From Mycolicibacterium flavescens (GTDB lineage: Bacteria > Actinomycetota > Actinomycetes > Mycobacteriales > Mycobacteriaceae), in NCBI RefSeq assembly GCF_001722335.1, contig NZ_MIHA01000004.1:248001-312000 (forward strand): DNA of 64,000 bases, written 5' to 3'. A program made the translations under genes and the position numbers. Below the pieces are notes generated by a model. The model was not told where the DNA came from, searched no databases, and was given only the letters and a program-made list of their open reading frames with translations. The number at the start of each line of letters is the position of its first letter. The first letter of the stretch is position 1. Of the stretch, positions 21,182 through 30,726 are shown in pieces.

Positions 21182-21204
21182 CCGATTGGCACCGAGGAGA
21201 ATTC

Positions 21205-22290
21205 GTGACACCGAAGCTGCGCGTCATCCAGTGGACCACCGGCAACATCGGCCGACGATCGCTGCACGCGATCCTCTGCCGCGACGACATGGAGCTGGTC
21301 GGGGTGTACGCCCACGGCGCGGACAAGGTCGGTGTCGACGCCGCGGACCTGGCGGGCTGGGGCCGACCCACCGGGGTCGCGGCCACCAACGACATCGGCG
21401 CGCTGCTCGCGCAGAAGCCCGACGCGTGCTGCTACAACCCGTTGTGGCCGAACGTCGACGAGTTGGTGGCCCTGCTGGAAGCCGGGGTCAATGTCTGCTC
21501 CAGCGCGGCGTGGATCACCGGCGGCAAGCAGACTCCCGACGACCTCGACCGCATCCGAAAAGCCTGCGAGAAGGGCAATTCCACGATCTTCGGCAGCGGG
21601 GCGCACCCGGGGATGTCGAACATGGTCGGCATGGTGCTCAGCGGCGCATGCGAGCGGGTCGACGAGATCCGCATCACCGAGTCGGTGGACTGCTCGACCT
21701 ACGAGTCGGCGGGCACGCAGACCGCGATGGGTTTCTCCCAGGACCCCGACACACCGGGTCTGGCCGAGTCGGTCCGCCGCGAGAGCGAGGTGTTCGCCGA
21801 ATCGGCGGCGATGATGGCCGACGCGATCGGCGCACGACTGGACCGGATGACCTTCGACGTCGAGTTCACCGCCGCCACCGGTGATTCGGACCTCGGCTTC
21901 ATGCAGATCCCGAAGGGAACGGTCGCGGGGGTCTACGGCTACCACCGCGGCTGGGTCGGTGAGCGCAACGTGGTCAGCGTCGGGTTCAACTGGATCATGG
22001 GTGAACACGTCACCCCACCCAAGCCGCTCGAACACGGGCATGTGATCCAGGTTTTCGGGCTTCCGAACATGCGCACGGTGCTGCACTGCCTGCCGCCGCG
22101 GGACTGGACCGAGCCGGGTTTCATGGGCCTGGGCATGATCTACACCGCGCTGCCGGTCACCAACGCGGTGCCCGCCGTCGTCGCCGCGCCGCCGGGGATC
22201 GTCACGCTCAAGGATCTGCCCCCGGTCACCGGCCGCGTGGCCGGCCAGCTCAGAGCCGCTGCGCCAGAGTCGCTTTCCCCGGGCCGTTGA
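21205..22290 (+). CDS. DapB-like NAD(P)-dependent reductase
   Basis: A 361-residue protein of the dihydrodipicolinate-reductase-like group common in mycobacteria, related to amine dehydrogenases of the 2,4-diaminopentanoate type. The N-terminal Rossmann motif is WTTGNIGRRSL and the body carries FGSGAHPGMSN. It is not the lysine-pathway DapB. The GTG start has GAGGAG seven bases upstream. Its 3' end overlaps the convergent isomerase-like gene by 41 bases. Confidence 0.75.
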   Translation: MTPKLRVIQWTTGNIGRRSLHAILCRDDMELVGVYAHGADKVGVDAADLAGWGRPTGVAATNDIGALLAQKPDACCYNPLWPNVDELVALLEAGVNVCSSAAWITGGKQTPDDLDRIRKACEKGNSTIFGSGAHPGMSNMVGMVLSGACERVDEIRITESVDCSTYESAGTQTAMGFSQDPDTPGLAESVRRESEVFAESAAMMADAIGARLDRMTFDVEFTAATGDSDLGFMQIPKGTVAGVYGYHRGWVGERNVVSVGFNWIMGEHVTPPKPLEHGHVIQVFGLPNMRTVLHCLPPRDWTEPGFMGLGMIYTALPVTNAVPAVVAAPPGIVTLKDLPPVTGRVAGQLRAAAPESLSPGR

Positions 22291-22873
22291 GGTCGGCGAG
22301 CGCCGCAGGCCGCCCGGTCATCGCCATCATCAGCGCCTCGCCCGGCCCGCTGACCTCCGGGCCGCTGCCGTGCCGCCAGTCGACGTCGGTTGCGCGCAGC
22401 GTCAGTCCCCTGATCCGGCGTCCGGCACCCAGCCGGGGATTGCCCGGGATCAGCGGCAGGATCCGCGCCAACCGGTCCGCCGGCATGACGCGGGGGCGGT
22501 CCAGGGCACGCCGGATGTCCTGGTGGTGCACGGTGCCGTCGACGAGGGCGATCATCCCGCCGAACCCGGCCGTCAGACCCGACGGTGTCAGGTGACGGCG
22601 CAGTCGGTCGAGCAGTTCCTCGGTCGACAGCCCGGACAGTTCGTCGACACCGACCTGGTTGGTGCGCACCACCCAACCCTTGGCGAACCGGCGCGCCAGC
22701 GCAGGAACGCCCAGCCCCTCATAGCTGACGACGTGCGCGACAACGTCTTTGACCGTCCACCGCGTGCACAGGCTGGGACGCGACCATTCCTGTGGAGTCA
22801 GGTCGGCCAGCAGTTCGGCCAGGTCGGCCCGCTCGGCGTGGGCCAACTGCATGAGGTCGGGTGCCGGCGTCAC
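22250..22873 (-). CDS. Maleylpyruvate isomerase-family, mycothiol-dependent (DinB-fold) protein
   Basis: A 207-residue protein with the N-terminal DinB-like metal-binding helical domain of the mycothiol-dependent maleylpyruvate isomerase family. The motif RPSLCTRWTVKDVVAHVVSYE supplies the first metal His, and VDGTVHHQDIRRAL supplies the H-x3-D pair. The GTG start overlaps the SRPBCC stop as GTGA, so the two are coupled. The reaction is unknown; most family members have no assigned substrate. Confidence 0.75.
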   Translation of the reverse strand: MTPAPDLMQLAHAERADLAELLADLTPQEWSRPSLCTRWTVKDVVAHVVSYEGLGVPALARRFAKGWVVRTNQVGVDELSGLSTEELLDRLRRHLTPSGLTAGFGGMIALVDGTVHHQDIRRALDRPRVMPADRLARILPLIPGNPRLGAGRRIRGLTLRATDVDWRHGSGPEVSGPGEALMMAMTGRPAALADLNGPGKATLAQRL

Positions 22874-23346
22874 CGGTCGACCAGGTCGATGTAGCGGCGA
22901 AGGTACAGCGGCCAACCGCCGTCGCCGTCGACACCGGAGGCCACCGCCTCCCAGCCGTCGCCGTGGCGGTCGATGTGGCGGTGTTCGAGTGTCACGCGGG
23001 TCCGCCCGTCGGGTTGCGCGGTGAACAGCACCTCGACCTCGCTGGCCTTCTCGGGGTCGGACTGGACCTGCCACGTCGGGCCGATGTCCCACATGAACAC
23101 CACGCGGTCGGGCGGTTCGTAGGCGACGACCCGGGCCCATCTGCACTCGCTGCCGTCGCTGCCGCGGTCGTAGATGTGCCCGCCGACGCGGGCCTCGAAC
23201 ACCGTCTCGACGATCGGCACCCCGAGCAGGTTGTGCTCCCGGGGTTTGAAGTCGCCGAAGCGCTCGGTGAACACCGAAAACGCCTTCTCGATCGGCGCTT
23301 TGACGGTGATCTCGTGCCGGACGACGGTCGCACGGTCAGCGGTCAT
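22870..23346 (-). CDS. SRPBCC/AHSA1-family protein
   Basis: A 158-residue START/Bet v1-like (AHSA1) protein with the pattern ITVKAPIEKAFSVFTERF, GGHIYDRG and the terminal HGDGWEAVASGVDGDGGWPLYL helix. Such proteins bind hydrophobic ligands and are very often paired with an ArsR repressor. Its ATG overlaps the ArsR gene by 11 bases, and its stop overlaps the isomerase-like gene, giving a compact three-gene operon. Confidence 0.85.
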   Translation of the reverse strand: MTADRATVVRHEITVKAPIEKAFSVFTERFGDFKPREHNLLGVPIVETVFEARVGGHIYDRGSDGSECRWARVVAYEPPDRVVFMWDIGPTWQVQSDPEKASEVEVLFTAQPDGRTRVTLEHRHIDRHGDGWEAVASGVDGDGGWPLYLRRYIDLVDR

Positions 23347-23659
23347 GATCGCTCTCCTCTTCGACGATCCGCTGGAAGCCCTCCAGGGCCCGCATCCAGA
23401 ACCGGTCGAGTTCGTCTCGCATGGCCGCGAGGCCGGCCGGTTCCAATTGGTAGACGCGCCGGGTCCCGTCGGCGCGATCGCACACCAGACCGGCCCGCTT
23501 GAGCACCTTGAGGTGTTGGGACACCGCCGGACGGCTGACCGGCAGCTCACGGGCCAGCTCACCGACTGCCATGGGCCGGTGCGCGAGCCGCTCGACGATG
23601 GACCGTCGGGTGCGGTCGGCCATCGCCACCCACGCATCGGCCTCTTGGTAAGCCGTCAC
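23336..23659 (-). CDS. ArsR-family repressor
   Basis: A 107-residue winged-helix ArsR regulator with the recognition region LPVSRPAVSQHLKVLKRAGLV and wing GTRRVYQLEP. It has no Cys cluster for metals, so it belongs to the non-metal ArsR type linked to SRPBCC partners. I take the GTG at 23659 as start: it lies seven bases after a TAACTT box, and a 7+7 inverted repeat lies over that box. The TTG at 23695 would put the operator inside the gene. Confidence 0.85.
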   Translation of the reverse strand: MTAYQEADAWVAMADRTRRSIVERLAHRPMAVGELARELPVSRPAVSQHLKVLKRAGLVCDRADGTRRVYQLEPAGLAAMRDELDRFWMRALEGFQRIVEEESDHDR

Positions 23660-23663
23660 GAAC

Positions 23664-23681
23664 GGTAAGTTATCACTTACC
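23664..23681 (-). promoter_or_regulatory. ArsR operator overlapping the -10 box
   Basis: Perfect inverted repeat GGTAAGT-TATC-ACTTACC. The minus-strand -10 box TAACTT (23667-23672) lies within it, so bound ArsR would block its own operon. Spacing to the GTG at 23659 predicts a leaderless mRNA. Confidence 0.65.
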
Positions 23682-23717
23682 GATAGTCGTGGCAACGAGG
23701 TCGTCGAGGGGCAGGAA

Positions 23718-24554
23718 CTACTCCGCGGTCTGGACGACGACGCCGATCGCCCCGGCGCCGACGTGAATCGACAGCACCGGTCCCATATCGCAGACCGACA
23801 GCGACTCCACCTGCGGCAGGCGGTCGGTCAACGCGGCGCCGACCTGATCGGCGCCGTCGTGGTTGTCGACGTGGTGCACCGCGATCGACGCGCGTCGTTC
23901 GCCCACCAACTCGACGACGCGGTCGATCATCGCGGCATGTGCCTTGCCGATCGTGCGGATGCGCTGATCGAGCACCAGGCGGCCGTCGACGTCGAGGCGC
24001 AGCAGCGGTTTGAGCGACAGCGCGGTCCCGAGCCAGGACGCCGCGGTCCCGATCCGGCCGCTGCGCCGCAGGTTGTCGAGCCGGTGCACGACGATGAACG
24101 CGTGGTTGCGCTCCACGGCCGAACGCGCTGCGGCCTCAACGGAATCCACGTCGGCGCCGGCCGCGGCGGCGTGCGCGGCGGCCAGCGCGACGAACCCGAC
24201 GCCCATCGCCGCCGACCGCGAGTTCACCACCCGCACCGCCGAGCCGAACTCGCGGGCGGCCTGCACGGCCGAGCTGTAGGAGCTCGACAGCGCCGCCGAG
24301 AGGTGCACCGCCACAACGCCGTCGCCGCCGCTGTCGCGCAGCGCATGCTGGTAGGTCTCGGCCAGATCGGCGGGCGACGCGCCGGCGGTGGTGGCCCGCG
24401 GCACCGCGTGGATGTCGTAGGGCACCTCGTCGATACCGTCGCGGAGATCGATCAGGTCGACCAGCACGTGCAGCGGGACCTGACGGATGTTCCACTGCTT
24501 GCACTCGTCGGGCGCCAGTCGCGACGACGAGTCGGTGACCACCACTACGGACAT
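23718..24554 (-). CDS. DegV-family fatty-acid-binding protein
   Basis: A 278-residue DegV protein (Rv2417c orthologue), a cytosolic fatty-acid carrier. It shows the EDD-fold motifs [33 protein letters not shown] and [12 protein letters not shown] that line the lipid pocket. The ATG at 24554 lies ten bases within the end of octT. The position next to octT fits delivery of an acyl chain to the octanoyltransferase (inference). Confidence 0.88.
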   Translation of the reverse strand: MSVVVVTDSSSRLAPDECKQWNIRQVPLHVLVDLIDLRDGIDEVPYDIHAVPRATTAGASPADLAETYQHALRDSGGDGVVAVHLSAALSSSYSSAVQAAREFGSAVRVVNSRSAAMGVGFVALAAAHAAAAGADVDSVEAAARSAVERNHAFIVVHRLDNLRRSGRIGTAASWLGTALSLKPLLRLDVDGRLVLDQRIRTIGKAHAAMIDRVVELVGERRASIAVHHVDNHDGADQVGAALTDRLPQVESLSVCDMGPVLSIHVGAGAIGVVVQTAE

Positions 24555-25267
24555 GGGATGCCGGCTTCGGCGAGCGCCTTGAGCATCAGGTCGGCCACCG
24601 CGCGATGCCCCTCGAAGTTCCAGTGGATCCCGTCCGGGTTGCCCTGCCCGCTCATCACGTACTCGCCGACCGCGGCCTTGAGGTCGACGAGCGGAACATC
24701 ATGGCGCTCCGCCCATTCGGTGATCGCCCGCACGGTTCCCTCACGGCCGTGATGGGCCCGCCCGTAGGTGTCGGCGATGTGCACCGACGGCAGACAGGCC
24801 ACAACGGGTATGCCGGGCCGGTTGAAATCGATGGCGCCGCGCGTCATCTCGAGGTACTCGGCGGTCAGGTGCGGCGGCAGGGCCGCGCGCGACACCGGCG
24901 ACAGCCGTGGCTGCAGCCAGCCGTAGCCGTCGCGCACCCAGCGCCGCAGGAACGGCGGCCGCACGTAGCGGATCAGTTCGCGCAGCGCGGTCGGCAGCGG
25001 TGAGGGCAGCGAGTCCATCCCGCCGGTCGCGAACACCACGGCGCCCGCCCGCGGCAGCGCTGCCCACGCCCGCGGGTCCTGCGTCGCCGCCCACCACACG
25101 TCGCGGGAGGTCCAGCCGATCCTCCCGATCACCTCGACGTCCCAGTCCAGCTGGGCGGCAACGAGGTTCGGCCAGATCCGAGGGTCGTCGGCGGGCAGCC
25201 CGCCGGTCGGGCCGTAATAGGACAGCGAGTCGCAGAAGATCAGCAGCGTCGGACGCTCAGAGGACAT
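24545..25267 (-). CDS. octT: Diglucosylglycerate octanoyltransferase
   Basis: A 240-residue SGNH-hydrolase-fold acyltransferase, orthologue of Rv2418c OctT, which adds octanoate to diglucosylglycerate early in methylglucose lipopolysaccharide synthesis. The block I Ser motif is FCDSLSYYG (residues 11-19) and the block V Asp/His pair is in DGIHWN near the C-terminus. It overlaps gpgP by 11 bases and degV by 10. Confidence 0.87.
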   Translation of the reverse strand: MSSERPTLLIFCDSLSYYGPTGGLPADDPRIWPNLVAAQLDWDVEVIGRIGWTSRDVWWAATQDPRAWAALPRAGAVVFATGGMDSLPSPLPTALRELIRYVRPPFLRRWVRDGYGWLQPRLSPVSRAALPPHLTAEYLEMTRGAIDFNRPGIPVVACLPSVHIADTYGRAHHGREGTVRAITEWAERHDVPLVDLKAAVGEYVMSGQGNPDGIHWNFEGHRAVADLMLKALAEAGIPCP

Positions 25268-25913
25268 CGCCGGCCACCTGCGCCGAGGCGTTCCACACGT
25301 CGAGGCGCCATCGCAGGCCCCCGGGGTCGCCGTGCCCGGACAGCTGCACCCAGCTGGCGTTGCCCATACCGCCCAGGATCGGCCAGTTCTCGACCGGCAG
25401 ATCGAGCAGCGCGGCGGTCAGTGCCGCGATCAGCCCGCCGTGGGCGACCAGCACCACCGGACGGTCGGGGTCGACGGCGCCCCAGTCGGGGTAACGCTCG
25501 ATCAGCTCGGTCACCGCGGGCAGGCTGCGCGCGGCGACGTCGACCCGGCTCTCCCCGCCGGGCGGCGCCCAGCGAGAGTCGTTGCGCCACACCAGCCGAG
25601 CCCCGGGCGCTATGGCGTCGACCTCGTGGTGCGTCATCCCCTGCCACTCCCCCAGATGGGTTTCGCGCAGCCGGGTGTCCACGTGCACCGGCAGGCCGGC
25701 GCGCTCGCCGAGCGCCACCGCGGTGTCCGAGGCCCGGCGCAGATCCGAGGACACGACCACCAGTGGCTGGCGCTTGGCCAGCACCTCGGCCGCCGCAACG
25801 GCCTGCTCGCGGCCCAGGTCGGTCAGGTCGGTGTCGAGTTGACCCTGCATCCGGCTACCCGCGTTGTACTCGGTCTGGCCGTGCCGCAGCATCACCAGTC
25901 GGCGCACCCTCAC
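25257..25913 (-). CDS. gpgP: Glucosyl-3-phosphoglycerate phosphatase
   Basis: A 218-residue histidine phosphatase, orthologue of Rv2419c GpgP, which removes phosphate from glucosyl-3-phosphoglycerate in the second step of methylglucose lipopolysaccharide synthesis. The phosphohistidine motif is LRHGQTEYN (His 11), with the second His in VLVAHGGLI and Arg in [11 protein letters not shown]. The GTG start overlaps the rsfS stop (GTGA). Confidence 0.9.
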   Translation of the reverse strand: MRVRRLVMLRHGQTEYNAGSRMQGQLDTDLTDLGREQAVAAAEVLAKRQPLVVVSSDLRRASDTAVALGERAGLPVHVDTRLRETHLGEWQGMTHHEVDAIAPGARLVWRNDSRWAPPGGESRVDVAARSLPAVTELIERYPDWGAVDPDRPVVLVAHGGLIAALTAALLDLPVENWPILGGMGNASWVQLSGHGDPGGLRWRLDVWNASAQVAGDVL

Positions 25914-26293
25914 TGCTCACCGTCCGGGGCGGGCGAGTCCAGGTCGACCGGCAGTACCGGGCAGTCACGCCACAACCGGTCCAGCGCATAGAAGTTGCGC
26001 TCGTCCTGGTGCTGGATGTGCACCACGATGTCGACGTAGTCGAGCAGCGTCCAACGACCTTCCCGGGTGCCCTCGCGACGGGCGGGCTTGTGGCCGGCCT
26101 GACGCATCTTCTCCTCCACCTCGTCGACGATCGCGTTGACCTGCCGCTCGTTGGAGGCCGAGGCGATGACGAAGCAGTCGGTGATGACGAGTTGGCCGGA
26201 GACGTCGATGACGACGACGTCGTCGGCGAGTTTGGACGCGGCCGCCCGCGCGGCCACGGTGGCCATCTGGACGGCTTCGTCGGAGGCGCTCAT
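25910..26293 (-). CDS. rsfS: Ribosome silencing factor RsfS
   Basis: A 127-residue RsfS/Iojap protein, which binds uL14 and blocks subunit joining in starvation. The signature [31 protein letters not shown] and [13 protein letters not shown] are present. Its ATG overlaps the nadD stop (ATGA), so it is translated with nadD, the usual arrangement in actinobacteria. Confidence 0.94.
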   Translation of the reverse strand: MSASDEAVQMATVAARAAASKLADDVVVIDVSGQLVITDCFVIASASNERQVNAIVDEVEEKMRQAGHKPARREGTREGRWTLLDYVDIVVHIQHQDERNFYALDRLWRDCPVLPVDLDSPAPDGEQ

Positions 26294-26925
26294 TCGTGCT
26301 TCCCCTGTGTTGTGAGTGGTTGGGCGGCATAGAGTTTGCGTTTGGTGACGTACTGGACCACACCGTCGGGGACCAGATACCAGATCGGCCGGTTCTGTCC
26401 GGCGCGCTCGCGGCAGTCGGTCGAGGAGATCGCCAGCGCGGGCACCTCGACGAGTTGCAGCGCGTCCTCGGGCAGTTCCTTGATCGCGGCCGCGACGTGC
26501 TTGCCGTCGAGTTCGTAACCGGGTCTGCTCACGCCGACGAAACTGGCGATCGCGAACATCTCCTCCCAGTTCTGCCACGTCAGGATCGAGGCCAGCGCGT
26601 CGGCGCCGGTGATGAAGAACAGGTCGGCGTCCGGGTTGAGCCGGTGCAGGTCGCCGAGGGTGTCCTTGGTATAGGTGGGCCCGCCGCGGTCGATGTCGAC
26701 GCGACTCACGCTGAACCGGGGGTTGGACGCCGTGGCGATCACCGTCATCAGGTAGCGGTCCTCGGCGGCGGTGACGGCGCGCTTCTGCCACGGCTGACCG
26801 GTCGGCACGAACACCACCTCGTCGAGCTCGAACCGGTCGGCCACCTCGCTGGCGGCCACCAGGTGACCGTTGTGGATGGGGTCGAACGTCCCACCCATCA
26901 CGCCGAGCCTGCGCCGAAGAGCCAC
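26290..26925 (-). CDS. nadD: Nicotinate-nucleotide adenylyltransferase
   Basis: NadD converts nicotinate mononucleotide and ATP to deamido-NAD. The nucleotidyltransferase motif [12 protein letters not shown] is near the N-terminus and [12 protein letters not shown], the family's S-x-T-x-R motif, near residue 170. I place the start at GTG 26925, eight bases after a TAAGCT box; ATG 26898 is too close to the active-site motif and the frame to 26994 has no promoter support. It leads the nadD-rsfS-gpgP-octT-degV chain. Confidence 0.93.
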   Translation of the reverse strand: MALRRRLGVMGGTFDPIHNGHLVAASEVADRFELDEVVFVPTGQPWQKRAVTAAEDRYLMTVIATASNPRFSVSRVDIDRGGPTYTKDTLGDLHRLNPDADLFFITGADALASILTWQNWEEMFAIASFVGVSRPGYELDGKHVAAAIKELPEDALQLVEVPALAISSTDCRERAGQNRPIWYLVPDGVVQYVTKRKLYAAQPLTTQGKHE

Positions 26926-26933
26926 AAACAGGC

Positions 26934-26939
26934 AGCTTA
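26934..26939 (-). promoter_or_regulatory. -10 box of nadD
   Basis: TAAGCT on the minus strand, eight bases before the GTG at 26925; consistent with a leaderless nadD mRNA. Confidence 0.45.
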
Positions 26940-26969
26940 CGGGAGCAGCCGAGCCGGCCGACATCCCGG

Positions 26970-27027
26970 CGAGCAGACATAGAATCGCCCACATTCGCGG
27001 TTTTTTGTGCGATTCCGCGTCTGCTCG
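26970..27027. repeat. Long interrupted inverted repeat, related to 1586-1643
   Basis: CGAGCAGAC (26970-26978) pairs with GTCTGCTCG (27019-27027), and GAATCGC (26982-26988) pairs with GCGATTC (27009-27015). The loop contains CATTCGCGGTTTTTTG. The outer arms and loop resemble those of the element at 1586. It lies between the VWA stop (27050) and the nadD promoter, so it may terminate the proA-MoxR-VWA transcript. Confidence 0.55.
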
Positions 27028-27049
27028 CGGGGATGAGGCGCGGGGATAA

Positions 27050-28501
27050 TCAGACCGGCAGGAGCGCGTCGATCACGCTGGCCAGCTGCTTGGCCGAGCG
27101 GCACTCGTGCATCGTGATGACGTCCTCATACCGCGGCACCGCCGAGTCGCCGCTGCCCCACAGGTGGCGCGGTTCGGGGTTGAGCCAGTGCGCGTGGCGG
27201 CTGGAGTTCACCATGTGCGCGAGCAACTCGACCTCTGGGTTGCGGTAGTTGTTGCGGCCGTCGCCGAGCACCAGCAGCGCGCTGCGCGGCGAGAGCACAT
27301 TGGGCCAGCGGTCCATGAACGACACGAACGCGTGCCCGTAGTCGGAGTGTCCGTCGCGGGTGTACACCCCGGCCTCGCGGGTGATCCGCTGCACGGCCAC
27401 CGCCAGGTCGGCGTCGGGGCCGAACAGTTCGGTGACCTCGTCGGTGGTGTCGATGAAAGCAAAGACGCGGACCCGGCTGAACTGCTGGCGCAGCGCGTGC
27501 ACCAGCAGCAGCGTGAAGTGGCTGAACCCGGCCACCGAGCCGGACACGTCGCACAGCACCACCAGTTCGGGCCGCGCCGGGTGCGGCTTCTTGAGCACCA
27601 CGTCGATCGGCACCCCGCCGGTGGACATCGACTTGCGCAGCGTCTTGCGCAGGTCGATCTCGCCGGCGCGGGAACGGCGCCGCCGTGCGGCCAGCCGCGT
27701 CGCCAGCGTGCGGGCCAGCGGCTGCACCACCCGCCTCATCTGGCGCAGCTGGTCGCCGGAGGCGCGCAGGAACTCGACGTTCTCGGCGAGCTGCGGCACC
27801 CCGTACATCTGCACGTGGTCACGGCCGAGCTGTTCGGCGGTGCGCCGCTTGGTCTCCCCTTCGACCATCTTGCGGAGCTGGTTGATACGTTGCGCGGCAA
27901 GCGCTTTGGCGATCTGCTCCTGGGTCGGCGTCGGCTCGTCACCGTAGGGCGCCAGCAATCCGGCCAGCAGCCGGCCCTCGAGGTCGTCGAGGTTCATCGC
28001 CTTGAGCGCCTGATACGACGAGTACGACGGCCCCCGACTGGAGTTGTACCGGCCGTAGGCCTCGACGATCTGGGCGATCATCGCGGCCAGCCGTTCGTCG
28101 AGGTTGGCCAGATCCTCGTTGTCGGCGAGCATGTCGAGCAGCGCCGAGCGCATCGCCTCGACGTCCTCGGGGGGCAACCCCTGGTCGTCGGACTCGGAGT
28201 CGTCGTCGTCCGACTCCGTCAGTACGGTCTTGGCGCCCAGCGCCGCCGGGAACCACAGGTCGAACAGGGCGTCGTAGGTGTCGCGATGGTCGGGGCGGCG
28301 CAGCACCGCGCACGCGATGCCCTCGCGCAGCGCCTCGCGGTCCTGCACACCGAGCACCGACACCACCCGGCCGGCGTCGACGGTCTCCGACGGCCCTACC
28401 GAGATACCTTGTCCGCGTAGCGCTTCGACGAACCCGACCAGATGGCCGGGTATGCCGTGCGGCGCCAGCGGCTGCGGTGGGCGGGTCCGGCGGAAGGCCA
28501 T
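27050..28501 (-). CDS. CoxE-like VWA-domain protein
   Basis: A 483-residue protein of the CoxE-like von Willebrand A family (Rv2425c orthologue). The MIDAS motif D-V-S-G-S starts near residue 318, after an N-terminal helical region with an acidic stretch ([11 protein letters not shown], about 96-106). It partners with the MoxR ATPase encoded one base upstream; such pairs act as chaperones that insert cofactors or mature protein complexes. Target unknown. Confidence 0.87.
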   Translation of the reverse strand: MAFRRTRPPQPLAPHGIPGHLVGFVEALRGQGISVGPSETVDAGRVVSVLGVQDREALREGIACAVLRRPDHRDTYDALFDLWFPAALGAKTVLTESDDDDSESDDQGLPPEDVEAMRSALLDMLADNEDLANLDERLAAMIAQIVEAYGRYNSSRGPSYSSYQALKAMNLDDLEGRLLAGLLAPYGDEPTPTQEQIAKALAAQRINQLRKMVEGETKRRTAEQLGRDHVQMYGVPQLAENVEFLRASGDQLRQMRRVVQPLARTLATRLAARRRRSRAGEIDLRKTLRKSMSTGGVPIDVVLKKPHPARPELVVLCDVSGSVAGFSHFTLLLVHALRQQFSRVRVFAFIDTTDEVTELFGPDADLAVAVQRITREAGVYTRDGHSDYGHAFVSFMDRWPNVLSPRSALLVLGDGRNNYRNPEVELLAHMVNSSRHAHWLNPEPRHLWGSGDSAVPRYEDVITMHECRSAKQLASVIDALLPV

Positions 28502-28502
28502 G

Positions 28503-29378
28503 TCAGTTCAGCCTCAGCTCGCCGGAGGCCTTGATCTGGTCGGACTGGTGTTTGAGCACCACACCGAGGGTGGCGGCGATCGTCGCGTCGTCGAGCGTGT
28601 CGAGCCCGAGCGCAAGGATGGTCCGGCCCCAGTCGATGGTCTCGGCCACCGACGGCAGCTTCTTAAGCTGCATCCCGCGCAGCACGCCGATGACCTTGAC
28701 CAGTTCGTCGGCCAGCCGCTCGGGCAGCTCCGGCACCCGCGACAGCAGGATGCGCCGCTCGAGTTCGGCGTCGGGAAAATCGATGTGCAGGAACAGGCAC
28801 CGACGCTTGAGCGCCTCGGACAGTTCGCGGGTGGCGTTGGAGGTCAGCACGACGAACGGCGGCCGCTCGGCGGTGATGGTGCCCAGCTCCGGGACCGTCA
28901 CGGCGAAGTCGGACAGCACCTCGAGCAGCAGGCCTTCGATCTCGATGTCGGCCTTGTCGGTCTCGTCGATCAGCAGCACGGTGGGGTCGGTGCGCCGGAT
29001 CGCGGTCAGCAGCGGCCGCGACAGAAGGAACTCCTCGGAGAAGACGTCGTCGCGGGTGCTGTCCCAGTCACCATGTCCGGCCTGGATGCGCAGGATCTGC
29101 TTGGCGTGGTTCCACTCGTAGAGCGCGCGGGCCTCGTCGACACCCTCGTAGCACTGCAGCCGCACCAGCTCCGAGCCCGTCGACTGCGCGACCGCGCGGG
29201 CCAGTTCGGTCTTGCCGACGCCCGCCGGCCCCTCCACCAGCAGCGGCTTGCCCAGCCGGTCGGCGAGGAACACCGCGGTCGCGGTGGCGGTGTCGGGCAG
29301 GTAGCCGGTTTCGGCCAGCCGCCTGCCGACATCCTCGATGTCGGCGAACAGCGGCGCAGGACGCGCAGGGACACTCAC
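28503..29378 (-). CDS. MoxR-type AAA+ ATPase
   Basis: A 291-residue MoxR-family AAA+ ATPase, Rv2426c orthologue. Walker A is GPAGVGKT (residues 50-57), Walker B VLLIDETD (136-143), with sensor 1 in VLTSNATREL and an arginine finger in the LKRRCLFLHIDFP segment. The GTG start has GAGGAG about nine bases upstream. It follows proA after 18 bases and precedes the VWA gene by one base. Confidence 0.92.
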   Translation of the reverse strand: MSVPARPAPLFADIEDVGRRLAETGYLPDTATATAVFLADRLGKPLLVEGPAGVGKTELARAVAQSTGSELVRLQCYEGVDEARALYEWNHAKQILRIQAGHGDWDSTRDDVFSEEFLLSRPLLTAIRRTDPTVLLIDETDKADIEIEGLLLEVLSDFAVTVPELGTITAERPPFVVLTSNATRELSEALKRRCLFLHIDFPDAELERRILLSRVPELPERLADELVKVIGVLRGMQLKKLPSVAETIDWGRTILALGLDTLDDATIAATLGVVLKHQSDQIKASGELRLN

Positions 29379-29396
29379 GGAATCGGTCTCCTCATA

Positions 29397-30653
29397 TCAG
29401 GCCGGGCGGGTGTGGCCAGTAACGGGCGAGCCCCACACAATCCACTTGGTTGACGTCAGTTCGGGCAGACCCATCGGTCCGCGGGCGTGCAGCTTCTGGG
29501 TGGAGATGCCGATCTCGGCGCCGAACCCGAACTGCTCACCGTCGGTGAACGCCGTCGACGCGTTCACCATCACCGCGGCCGCGTCCACCCGTTCGGTGAA
29601 CCGTTGAGCGGCGGCCAGATCGGTGGCCACGATGGCCTCGGTGTGCCCGGTGCCGAATTCGTTGATGTGCGCGATCGCGGCGTCGACGCCGTCGACCACC
29701 GCCACCGCGATGTCCATCGACAGGAACTCGGCCCGCAGGTCGTCCTCGGACGGGTTGTCGTGCACGGTGACTCCGGCCTCGCGCAGCGCCGCGGTCAGCC
29801 GGGGCACCGCGGTGTCGGCGATCGCGGCGTCGATCAGCACGGACTCGGCGGCGTTGCAGACGCTGGGCCGGCGGGTCTTGGCGTTGAGCAGGATGCGCTC
29901 GGCGACATCGAGGTCGGCCGAAGAGTGCACATACACATGGCAGTTGCCGACGCCGGTCTCGATCGTCGGCACCGTCGCCTCGCGCACCACCGCGTCGATC
30001 AGCCCGGCCCCGCCGCGCGGGATCACCACGTCGACCAGCCCGCGCGCCTGGATGAGGTGGATGACGCTGGCGCGGTCCTCGCTGGGCAGCAGCTGCACGG
30101 CGTCGACCTCGAGCAGTTCGGTGGCCAGCGCGGCGCGCAGCGCGTTGACCAGCGCGGCGTTCGACCTGGCCGCCGACGAGCTGCCGCGCAGCAGCACGGC
30201 GTTGCCCGACTTCAGCGTCAGCCCGAACGCGTCCACGGTGACGTTGGGCCGGCCCTCGTAGACGATGCCCACGACCCCGAGCGGCACGCGTTGCTGACGC
30301 AGCTGCAGACCGTTGGGCAGGGTGCGTCCACGCAGCACCTCGCCGATGGGGTCGGGCAGGCCGGCGACCTGGCGCAGACCGCCGGCGATCCCGTCGATGC
30401 GGTTCGGGTTCAGCGCCAACCGGTCGAGCATGGCCTCCGGGGTGCCGGCGGCGCGCGCGGCCGCCAAATCGGCCTCGTTGGCTTCCAGGATCTGGCCGGC
30501 CGACATCAGCACGTGGTCGGCGGCGGTGTTCAGCGCGCGGTTCTTGGTCTCGGTGCTCAACGTGGCCAGCGCGCGCGAGGCGGCGCGCGCCCGGCGGGCC
30601 GCGTCGTGGACCTGCGAGCGCAGATCCAGTCCCGAAGGTGCCTGCACACTCAT
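29397..30653 (-). CDS. proA: Gamma-glutamyl phosphate reductase
   Basis: ProA reduces gamma-glutamyl phosphate to glutamate semialdehyde with NADPH in proline synthesis. It has 418 residues with the catalytic Cys at about residue 266 ([10 protein letters not shown]) and the family motifs [13 protein letters not shown] and [11 protein letters not shown]. The ATG at 30653 is six bases after a TACCCT box, so it may be leaderless. Its partner proB lies 8 kb away. It leads the MoxR-VWA unit. Confidence 0.95.
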   Translation of the reverse strand: MSVQAPSGLDLRSQVHDAARRARAASRALATLSTETKNRALNTAADHVLMSAGQILEANEADLAAARAAGTPEAMLDRLALNPNRIDGIAGGLRQVAGLPDPIGEVLRGRTLPNGLQLRQQRVPLGVVGIVYEGRPNVTVDAFGLTLKSGNAVLLRGSSSAARSNAALVNALRAALATELLEVDAVQLLPSEDRASVIHLIQARGLVDVVIPRGGAGLIDAVVREATVPTIETGVGNCHVYVHSSADLDVAERILLNAKTRRPSVCNAAESVLIDAAIADTAVPRLTAALREAGVTVHDNPSEDDLRAEFLSMDIAVAVVDGVDAAIAHINEFGTGHTEAIVATDLAAAQRFTERVDAAAVMVNASTAFTDGEQFGFGAEIGISTQKLHARGPMGLPELTSTKWIVWGSPVTGHTRPA

Positions 30654-30659
30654 CGATCC

Positions 30660-30665
30660 AGGGTA
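30660..30665 (-). promoter_or_regulatory. -10 box of proA
   Basis: TACCCT on the minus strand, six bases before the ATG at 30653. It is divergent from the rbsK -10 box at 30714-30719. Confidence 0.45.
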
Positions 30666-30713
30666 TCGAACGGTGTTCAGGCGTTCGACACGTGTCAGCT
30701 GGGTGCGCTGGGT

Positions 30714-30719
30714 TAGCTT
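30714..30719 (+). promoter_or_regulatory. -10 box of rbsK
   Basis: TAGCTT, seven bases before the ATG at 30727; predicts a leaderless mRNA. Confidence 0.5.
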
Positions 30720-30726
30720 TGGCGTC

